A DNA stretch of 47,431 bases from Candidatus Sumerlaeota bacterium (GTDB taxonomy: Bacteria > Sumerlaeota > Sumerlaeia > JADFCT01): contig JAPLSP010000100.1 of NCBI GenBank assembly GCA_026398575.1, forward strand, positions 1-47,431, in the 5' to 3' direction. Below, one piece after another: positions 41,154 through 47,431 of the stretch; within the stretch, counting starts at the first letter, position 1, and every line of letters starts with the position of its first letter. The position numbers and the translations under genes were made by a program. The notes below the pieces were generated by a model. It was not told the DNA's origin, did no database searches, and worked only from the letters and a program-made list of their open reading frames with translations.

Positions 41154-42326
41154 ATGGGAATACGATATATGAATGCGCTTATGGCGCTGCTGGCGTGGAT
41201 GGCTGTTTTCCAATCGGGCGCCACGCGATGCGAGGCGCAGATCGAGCGCGTCTGGCTTTCGCATCGCTCGAATGATCCCAGCCGGATGGTGGTCAATTGG
41301 GAGACGGCGACGTCGGGGGCGTCGGCGGTTCGCTATGGACTGGGGGCGAGTTATGGCGAGTCGGCGGAGATTGCCGAAAGCGTCATGCTGCATCACGTCG
41401 AGATTCCGCTGAGCGATAAACCCGGCGTTGTTCACTATAGCGTGATGACCGGAGCGCACGCCTCGCCCGATGCGGCGTTCAAAACCTATCAGGGCGATGT
41501 GCTGCGCGTCGCGGTGGCGGCGGACTGGCAGGGAAGGCCGAAACTCGATGCGCTGCTCAAGGACGATATTCATCTGCTATTGACGGCCGGCGATAACATC
41601 AACGATTTGCATTCGCGCGCGCGGCCAGGAACCAAGGACAACCTCCAGCCCTATCGCGCGCTGATTGACGCCTATCCCGAACTGTTCCGCTCCGTTCCGT
41701 TCATGCCGGCGCTCGGCAATCACGACCGCGAGATTCGCCCGCGCGGCGACAAGCCTCCCGCCGAACCGGTCTATGACGTGGACGCGACGGCTTTCCGCAT
41801 GTTCTTCGATCTGCCGGATGACGAATGGAAATGGCATTTCGACGTTCCCGCGTTCGGCGTGCGCTTTATCGCGCTCGACTTCAACCATATCAGCGACCAG
41901 GGAACGACGTGGCAGACGTGTCATCCTCTCAAAAAAGATTCCGCGCAATTCGCGTGGTATCGCGATCTGATGGCGCGCGGCGGCCAAAAGTTTGTAATCA
42001 CGCTTTATAACGAACGCAACTCGGATATGCGAGGGCAGGAGAAGGGAGAATGGGGGAGGATGTTCCAGAAAGGAACCGCCGCCATTACCGGTTTCGGCTA
42101 TTTCGCCGAGCGCGCCGAGGTGAATGGCTTTCCATACTTCAACACATCGCTGAGCGGCAAAGGCGCCAAGTATCCCGATCCGGCTTCTAAGTTTTTCCAG
42201 GGCGAGGACAGTTATATCCTGCTGACATTCCGCAACGGCCCCGCGCAAATGACGGTGGAGATAAAAAGCCTGGATGGATCGGTGATGGACCGGACGATGT
42301 GGCCGGCAAGCCAATCAAAGAACTAG
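41154..42326 (+). CDS. Purple-acid-phosphatase-like exported protein missing metal ligands
   Basis: A 390-residue exported protein. The signal covers about 1-28; a fibronectin-like phosphatase N-domain lies at about 30-110 ([20 protein letters not shown]); the metallophosphoesterase-like domain covers the rest. D124, D147 (GD) and the GNHD191 motif are kept. The DxH is DWQ (126 is Gln), the later His is replaced in LYNERNSD (284-291) and the GHxH motif is GFGYF (313-317). With these ligands gone it may be a binding protein or a variant enzyme. A GAGGAGG site lies seven bases before ATG 41154. It follows the ABC permease by 43 bp. Confidence 0.82.
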   Translation: MGIRYMNALMALLAWMAVFQSGATRCEAQIERVWLSHRSNDPSRMVVNWETATSGASAVRYGLGASYGESAEIAESVMLHHVEIPLSDKPGVVHYSVMTGAHASPDAAFKTYQGDVLRVAVAADWQGRPKLDALLKDDIHLLLTAGDNINDLHSRARPGTKDNLQPYRALIDAYPELFRSVPFMPALGNHDREIRPRGDKPPAEPVYDVDATAFRMFFDLPDDEWKWHFDVPAFGVRFIALDFNHISDQGTTWQTCHPLKKDSAQFAWYRDLMARGGQKFVITLYNERNSDMRGQEKGEWGRMFQKGTAAITGFGYFAERAEVNGFPYFNTSLSGKGAKYPDPASKFFQGEDSYILLTFRNGPAQMTVEIKSLDGSVMDRTMWPASQSKN

Positions 42327-42347
42327 CGGCTAATTTAGGCTTGGCGG

Positions 42348-42494
42348 ATTTAAGGACCGCAAGGACATCAAAGACCACAAGGACATCAAGGACGACGGGC
42401 GGCGCGCACGAGCATCCCATTAACTGGGAATCTCATCGTCCTTGCGGTCCTTGTAGTCTTTGCAGTCCTTGCGGTCCTTGTGGTCCTTGCCGCG
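42348..42494. repeat. Inverted pair of 9-bp arrays (GGACCGCAA / GTCCTTGCG)
   Basis: A left array of GGACNNCAA nonamers (42350-42395) and a right array of GTCCTTGNN nonamers (42438-42492) are complementary. They lie between the convergent phosphatase-like and TIM-barrel genes, so they could form a long bidirectional terminator stem. Confidence 0.88.
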
Positions 42495-42507
42495 CGGTCT
42501 TCGCTTT

Positions 42508-43410
42508 CTACAGCCCCAGCAGTTTCTTGATATAGTCCGCGTTTCGTTTACCATCGGCTTCGGCGTTTTTCGTTGGGTTGCCGGTCTCCAGCACGATCCA
42601 GCCTTTATAGCCGATGGCCTTGAGCGCCTCGCCGATCGGTTCCATCTTCACTTTTCCTTCGCCGAGGAAGCTATTGCCATCCTTGAAGTGGATTAGCGCA
42701 AGGCGGCCTTTCAAGGCGCGGAGTTCGGCGGGCACGTCATAGCCATTGCCGGTCGAATTGCCGATGTCGTAATAGCACTTCACGAAATCGCTGCCGATCT
42801 TGTCGAGAATTTGCAGATTCTGTTTGCCCGAGCAGGTGTTCTCGATCCCGAGGATCACGCCCGCCGCCTTCGCCTTGGGCGCCAGCTCCTTCATGCGTCC
42901 GACCAGCGCGTCCTCCAATTCCTTGTTGAGCTCCTTGCCACTCAACAGGTTCGCCTTGCCAAAGAACGGGATGAGCATCGAGACCGCGCCCAAGTCTTTG
43001 GCGCTGTCAATCGCCTGCTCGATCCATTCCATTCCCTTGGGATGCGTGGCCACGGGATAGCTGTTCAGGCCATCCAGCGACAGCGAACAGACCACGACGC
43101 CGGTGGATTTCATCAGGCCTTTTTGCTTCTCGCGCTCGGCGGGATTCACGATGGAAAGTTTTTCATCCTTGCCGGGACCGACGCCAATCTCAACGCCTTC
43201 GATGCCGCCCTTTTTGGCGCCTTCAAAACCGCCGCAGCAGTTCATCCGCGAACCGATGTGGATTCCCACAGGCAGCGAGGCCGCGGTGATCAACTTGCCG
43301 CCCGCGGCGGGCGCCGTCTCGGCCGCTGGCGCCTTACGCCCCGATATCAACGCCGCGCCGGCCAATCCGGCCGCGCTGCTTTTCAGAAACCGTCGTCTTG
43401 TTTGTGTCAT
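42508..43410 (-). CDS. Tat-exported sugar phosphate isomerase/epimerase-like TIM barrel
   Basis: A 300-residue protein with a twin-arginine signal, TRRRFLKSSAAGLAGAALI, then an AP-endonuclease-2/xylose-isomerase barrel. Barrel motifs are GIEGVEIGVG, GVILGIENTCSGK (metal-site Glu), KCYYDIGNSTGNG, LIHFKDGNS and IVLETGNP. An exported cofactor-binding fold explains the Tat route: it is folded with metal in the cytoplasm. ATG 43410 (MTQTRRRF) is chosen from the ribosome site GAGAGG. Substrate unknown, probably a sugar or oligosaccharide outside the cell. Confidence 0.9.
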   Translation of the reverse strand: MTQTRRRFLKSSAAGLAGAALISGRKAPAAETAPAAGGKLITAASLPVGIHIGSRMNCCGGFEGAKKGGIEGVEIGVGPGKDEKLSIVNPAEREKQKGLMKSTGVVVCSLSLDGLNSYPVATHPKGMEWIEQAIDSAKDLGAVSMLIPFFGKANLLSGKELNKELEDALVGRMKELAPKAKAAGVILGIENTCSGKQNLQILDKIGSDFVKCYYDIGNSTGNGYDVPAELRALKGRLALIHFKDGNSFLGEGKVKMEPIGEALKAIGYKGWIVLETGNPTKNAEADGKRNADYIKKLLGL

Positions 43411-43569
43411 GGCAATCATTTCCTCTCAAAGGCATTGCCCGATTTCACAGCATCAGGCTCTGATGCAAATCTAGCCCGTCTGAAGGAGCCGCGCAAGCGC
43501 TATTGCCGCCCAAGTGAAACAGGATTTTCGCGAACTCCGTCTGCAAAGACATGCTGCTTCGCGGCGCAA

Positions 43570-43634
43570 CATCCGTGTTATCCGGGAAATCCGTGGTTAA
43601 TTTTCAACCACGGATTTCCCGGATAATACGGATG
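43570..43634. repeat. Palindrome with 29-bp arms, CATCCGTG words
   Basis: Arms 43570-43598 and 43606-43634 pair at 28 of 29 positions with a 7-base loop. The arms contain ATCCGTG, TATCCGG and ATCCGTGG words like the hairpin at 3516-3598. No gene lies between 43411 and 43898. Confidence 0.92.
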
Positions 43635-43898
43635 GCAATGAACGACAACATGTTGTCGTTCGGCGCGTGGTATCTTAAATGAAATGGCGGCTTTTTGTTA
43701 CTGGTTAGTGAAGAAAAGGCGAAATGGCTCATAATGACTTGTCAGCCCTTGACAAACTTTTTACATTTTAATCGCAAAGACCCTGTTGACAACCCCCTAT
43801 TGCCAGCGTTGAAATGACGGAAATAGGGAATGGGAATGGACTTGCGCGCCAAAGACGGCAATCAAACGATTGCCTGCAATATCCAAAAGGAGATTTCC
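43635..43898. other. Upstream region of the large secreted protein
   Basis: AT-richer than its surroundings. TTGACA occurs twice (43751 and about 43788) but neither has a good -10 at 17 bp. An AAGGAG at 43886-43892 serves the ATG at 43899. Confidence 0.35.
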
Positions 43899-46800
43899 AT
43901 GAGAAATGCAGACCGAATCGGCGCCGCGCTCTTGATAGGGCTCTTCATGAGCGCTGGATTTTCTTCACAGGGAGCGCAATCAGCGCCGCTGAAAATAGAC
44001 ATCGGGAGCGATGCTGCGCCTGCCGCGCCTGCCACACCGGCCGCGCCGGCTGCGCCTACCCCGCCTCCTGCCACGTTCGTCTTCGTGCCCTACGAAAAAA
44101 ATTCCCCTTCGGATTTGGGAGCGGGCAAATCCGTGCTCCTGCCCTATGCGGAATTTCTGAAGTTGAAAGGCGCGGCGGAAGCAAAGCCTGCCGCCGCCGC
44201 GTTCGCGCCCGCCGCTTCCATTGCGCAGTCGTCCTTCAAGGGCGCCGTCGAAGGCGACGTGGCGCGGTTCGACGTCGAATTCGTTCTTGAAGCCCTGGCG
44301 CGGCCCGATGACACGCTGCAAATCCTGCTCCCCTTTGGCGGCGCATCCGTCGAGAGCGTGGCCATCGAAGGACCGGAATCTTCCGTCGGTCCGCTCAGCC
44401 CGCAAACGGGTCTGCGCGTCTGGCTGCGCGGCGCGGGGCGGCGCGTGGCGAAGTTGCGCCTGGTCACGCCGCTGGCTTCCGATGGCGCGGCCAAGCGCGT
44501 GGACTTTACGGTTCCGCGCGCCGCCGCCTCCGCGCTGACGCTGCGCGTGGCCGAAGACGTCACGCTGGACGCGACCGAGCCGGCGCTGCCCGGCGTCGTT
44601 TCGGCGGCCAAGACGGGAGGCGGTTTCGTCATCGAAGCCGCGTGCGGCTCAAAAGACAGGCTGCTGCTGATTTACCGCCCGAAGACGGAGACCAAAGAGG
44701 CCGGCGCGCAGACCCGTCTCTCGGTCAGCCAGGATTATCATCTGACGGTTTCGCCGCGCGGCGCCGCCGTGCGCGCGCGCATGGATATCACCGTGCTGGC
44801 CGGCAGCGTCCAGTCGGTCGCGATCCAAATGCCGCCCAGCGCGCGTCTGCTGGCCGTGACGGGCTCGTTCGTCAAGAACTGGACTGCCCCCGGCAAAGAC
44901 GGCGCCGTCACCATTGCGCTCGTGAGACCAGTGACGCAACCCTTCGACCTGACCATAGAAGCTCAGATAGACAGCTCCTCGTCCACCCCGTCCACCCCGT
45001 CCACCCCGTCCACCCCGTCCACTGCTGAGAAGACCTCCCCCTCGCTCATGCGCCTCGAGGTTCCGGAATTCCGCACGCCGGGCGCCGCGCGCGAAACAGG
45101 CGTCATCACCGTCGCGCCGGATGCGGGCTATTCGGTCTGGCCCGCCGAGACCGCCGGATTGCAGGCGGTTTCATCTCCCGGCAAAGACGGCGCCGGAGCG
45201 CGCAGTTTTCGATATGCGCAGCCCGGATGGCGCCTGTCGCTGGCCGGGAAGGCGATTCCGGCGCGTGTGCGCGCGAGCAGCGTCATTCTCTATAAAGTGA
45301 CGGATGACTTCGTATATCTGCGGTCGAGCCACAACCTTGAAATCGCCGGGCGCGGCATCTTCGACGTGGCGTTCGAGGTCCCCGCCGGCTATGAACTGCG
45401 CGAAGCCGCTCCGCCCGAGCTGGTGTCCGGGTTCCGGCAGGAAGGACGCCGGGTGACCGTGATGCTGCGCGGCGAGCAGCGCGCGGCGTGCGAAGTGACG
45501 CTGCGTCTGTCGCGTCCGCGCTCCGCCTCCGAGACCCAAATCCGGCTCGAACCGGTGACCGTGGCCGGATGCGGCGAAGACGCCGCCGTGCTCGAAGACG
45601 CCGGCGGCCTGGCGCTGGCCGCGCCGCTGGCCCTGCGCGCAACGGAGATCGAATCCGCCGGGCTGCAAGCGGCCGACGTCGGGCTCCTTCAGTCGCGGCT
45701 CAAACCGCTGATGGAGGGCGACGCCGAGCTGGCGCTGGGCTATCGCTACTTCACGCCCGTCTTCCATTCCACGATCGGCATCGAACGGCGGCGCACGCGG
45801 CTGACGTGCGAGACGGCGCGCCTCGCCACGCTGACGCCTTCGCTCCTGCGCGTGGACGCCATGCTCGCCTATAACGTCGAGTTCTCCGCCGCCGATGAGT
45901 TCCATCTGCTCCTGCCTGCTTCGGCGGGCGAAGACGTGCGGATCAGCGGCGCGGACATCAAGGAAAAAATCCGCTCGCAACCCGCCGCCTCCGCCACGAC
46001 GGACACGCTGACGACGTGGACCATCCGCCTCCAGCGCCGCGTTTTGGGAATCTATTCTCTTAACGTCTCGTTCGAGGCGCCGCTGCCCGAGGCGCAATCC
46101 GGACAATCGCTGAACGTCGCGGTGCCGATCGTCCGTGCCGCCAACGTGGCCCGCGAGACCGGATACGTCGCCGTGTCACGCGGAGAGAACCTCGAGGCGC
46201 GCGTGGCCAAGGCCGAAGGCCTCGAACCGCGCGACGTGAAAGAACTCCCGCCGAGCCTGGCCAGCGCCTTCCTCGGGTTCCGCTATTTCGATCCCGAAAA
46301 GCAGTCGCTGACCATCGAGCTGGTGCGCCATGAAATGGAAAGCGTGCTCGGCGCGCTGATCCGGCGGATGCATGTTTCCACGGTGCTCAGCGACCAGCGG
46401 CAGGCCGTGCATGAAGTCTATTTCGAGATTCAAAACAACCGCCAGCAATACCTGGAATTGAAGCTGCCGGAGAAGATGGACATCTGGGCGGCCTTCGTGC
46501 GCGGAGTTCCCGTGCGGCCCACGATCCGGCAGTCCGACGGCGCGCGGCTGATCGAGCTGGCGAAGTCCGAGGCGATGGACAAGGCCTTCCGCGTCCGGCT
46601 GATTCTGCGCGAGACGCTGCCCGGCGGCGCGATGGGGTCGTGGGGACGGCTGTCGTTTGCGCCGCCCGAGCCGCTGGTCATCCCCGTGCTGCGCATGACG
46701 TGGAAGCTGTATCTGCCGCCCGCGTATCGCTACGTCTGGTTTGGTGGGACGATGCGCCCGGAGACGGGCGGGCATGTGCCGTGGATCGAACCAGCAGCGG

Positions 46801-47384
46801 AAAACCTGCTCAACGATCTTCCAGCCAGCGCGGCGGGCGGAATCGCCAAAGCGGCGATCAAGCCCCCCGAGAGCAAAGCGCAGGTGACGTACGATGGCGC
46901 AGAAACGGAAGACGAAAAACGGGCGCGCCTGCAGGGGACGGCGCTTGAAATTCCGATCGTGCGCGAAGGGATGCAATTCGAGTTCAGCAAGTTGAGCGGA
47001 ACCGGTTCGATCGAAGCGCGCTATTGGAAGCGCAAGCCGCTCGTGCTGCTGCAGGGGACGCTGGCGGCGCTGATATTCCTGTCGCTGTTGGCGGCGATGG
47101 CGTCCAAGAAGCGGCTGCGGGCCGGCGTCGCGGCCACGGTGGTGACTCTCATTGCCGCGAGCCTCACCGAGGGGCTGGCCGGGCGTTTGTTCGCGACCGC
47201 TTTGGTCGCTTCGGCGTCGGCGCTGGCCTTGGCGTTGGTGTGGTACGCGGTGACCAAGGCGCGCGCAGCGGCGGCGGCAGGCAAGGGAGGCGTTCCTCCT
47301 CCTCCTCCTCCTTTGCAGGCCGCGCCTCCAAAGCCCGCAGCGCCAAAACCCGACCCATCGGGATCACCGTCGCCCGAAGCATAG
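43899..47384 (+). CDS. Large membrane-anchored exported protein of unknown function
   Basis: 1161 residues. Signal about 1-26 (RIGAALLIGLFMSAGFSSQGA); an Ala/Pro linker; then a short strand FVFVPYEKN...LLPYAEFLKL, a pattern I recall from large planctomycete-type secreted proteins. Extended beta-rich repeats follow to about 1045. Two membrane segments lie near residues 1050-1070 and 1080-1120, with a Pro-rich tail (about 1130-1161). The bulk is outside the cytoplasm, so it may be an envelope-spanning scaffold or adhesin. No catalytic motif is seen. A Ser-Thr-Pro repeat near 364-376 comes from a 9-bp array. AAGGAG supports the ATG at 43899. Confidence 0.75.
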   Translation: MRNADRIGAALLIGLFMSAGFSSQGAQSAPLKIDIGSDAAPAAPATPAAPAAPTPPPATFVFVPYEKNSPSDLGAGKSVLLPYAEFLKLKGAAEAKPAAAAFAPAASIAQSSFKGAVEGDVARFDVEFVLEALARPDDTLQILLPFGGASVESVAIEGPESSVGPLSPQTGLRVWLRGAGRRVAKLRLVTPLASDGAAKRVDFTVPRAAASALTLRVAEDVTLDATEPALPGVVSAAKTGGGFVIEAACGSKDRLLLIYRPKTETKEAGAQTRLSVSQDYHLTVSPRGAAVRARMDITVLAGSVQSVAIQMPPSARLLAVTGSFVKNWTAPGKDGAVTIALVRPVTQPFDLTIEAQIDSSSSTPSTPSTPSTPSTAEKTSPSLMRLEVPEFRTPGAARETGVITVAPDAGYSVWPAETAGLQAVSSPGKDGAGARSFRYAQPGWRLSLAGKAIPARVRASSVILYKVTDDFVYLRSSHNLEIAGRGIFDVAFEVPAGYELREAAPPELVSGFRQEGRRVTVMLRGEQRAACEVTLRLSRPRSASETQIRLEPVTVAGCGEDAAVLEDAGGLALAAPLALRATEIESAGLQAADVGLLQSRLKPLMEGDAELALGYRYFTPVFHSTIGIERRRTRLTCETARLATLTPSLLRVDAMLAYNVEFSAADEFHLLLPASAGEDVRISGADIKEKIRSQPAASATTDTLTTWTIRLQRRVLGIYSLNVSFEAPLPEAQSGQSLNVAVPIVRAANVARETGYVAVSRGENLEARVAKAEGLEPRDVKELPPSLASAFLGFRYFDPEKQSLTIELVRHEMESVLGALIRRMHVSTVLSDQRQAVHEVYFEIQNNRQQYLELKLPEKMDIWAAFVRGVPVRPTIRQSDGARLIELAKSEAMDKAFRVRLILRETLPGGAMGSWGRLSFAPPEPLVIPVLRMTWKLYLPPAYRYVWFGGTMRPETGGHVPWIEPAAENLLNDLPASAAGGIAKAAIKPPESKAQVTYDGAETEDEKRARLQGTALEIPIVREGMQFEFSKLSGTGSIEARYWKRKPLVLLQGTLAALIFLSLLAAMASKKRLRAGVAATVVTLIAASLTEGLAGRLFATALVASASALALALVWYAVTKARAAAAAGKGGVPPPPPPLQAAPPKPAAPKPDPSGSPSPEA
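44986..45020. repeat. 9-bp array TCCACCCCG inside the large exported protein
   Basis: Four units in register, encoding a Ser-Thr-Pro repeat. The word is a close relative of TCCACCCAG in the permease array at 13083-13135. Confidence 0.9.
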
Positions 47385-47388
47385 CAGT

Positions 47389-47431
47389 GCATGGTAGGCC
47401 GTCCCGCTCCGCCGGGCGGCCTTGGCGCGCG
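47389..47431. repeat. Dispersed palindrome, copy 2, cut by the window end
   Basis: Positions 47389-47421 repeat the 33-base left arm of the 33200 element exactly. The next 10 bases equal the complement of that element's loop, so this copy carries the loop in the opposite orientation. It follows the stop of the large exported protein by four bases. Confidence 0.9.

Overview
The window is GC-rich DNA, densely coding on both strands, from a Gram-negative bacterium. LptE-like and LolA-like envelope genes, a class-III signal pseudopilin, an FtsX-type permease and SPFH membrane proteins point to an outer-membrane cell plan. The large secreted proteins, the two URO-D/corrinoid-methyltransferase-type genes, a secreted clan GH-A hydrolase and two xylose-isomerase-like TIM barrels (one with a Tat signal) suit an uncultured polysaccharide-degrading lineage of the PVC/Hydrogenedentota/Sumerlaeota kind. 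That placement is inference from gene style, with low confidence; no rRNA or tRNA is present to fix it.

Layout. 1-2347: an apparently intact IS4-family element beside an IS200/REP-type Y1 transposase, small hairpins and a 33-bp tandem repeat. 2449-7458: zinc alcohol dehydrogenase, two overlapping SPFH genes, a URO-D-family gene and a clan AA aspartic-protease-like gene, with a perfect 31-bp-arm palindrome between the last two. 7559-15913: a pseudopilin and giant secreted glycoside hydrolase read leftward from a good sigma70-type promoter, and a giant FtsX permease read rightward. 16213-25858 (minus strand): dxs, xseB, a 1482-residue membrane fusion protein and an orphan type ISP-like methyltransferase. 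25921-29433: orphan HicB-like gene, GTP-type PEP carboxykinase, a two-gene HEPN module and leuD. 29734-33045: thrB, LolA-like and LptE-like genes, then a convergent class II aldolase. 33430-36393: a second URO-D-family gene, a TIM barrel and a YtrA-type GntR regulator. 36564-42326: a secreted protein, ABC ATPase, ABC permease and a phosphatase-like protein lacking key metal ligands. 42508-47384: a Tat-exported TIM barrel and a 1161-residue membrane-anchored secreted protein.

The most striking property is the repeat content. Short-period arrays, mostly 7-bp or 9-bp units, occur between genes and also in frame inside at least five protein genes (FtsX permease, fusion protein, LptE, the 1161-residue protein, and a Glu-rich variant in XseB). 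Several arrays are paired with an inverted copy and would fold into hairpins. They resemble the STRR heptamer repeats known from cyanobacteria. On top of these are several families of larger dispersed palindromes. Inside the fusion gene a roughly 100-bp segment occurs twice in two different reading frames.

Functional groupings. thrB, LolA and LptE are packed tightly and the first two are translationally coupled. The GntR/ABC/secreted-protein cluster looks like a YtrA-type envelope-stress or export module with its own operator. The HEPN gene and its 101-residue partner look like an uncharacterised toxin-antitoxin-like or RNA-targeting pair and are the best candidate for an undescribed small system. 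The fusion protein joins a degenerate membrane spermidine-synthase-like unit to a flavinylated FMN domain and NosR/NapH-like Fe-S membrane domain, suggesting a single-chain transmembrane electron-transfer device.
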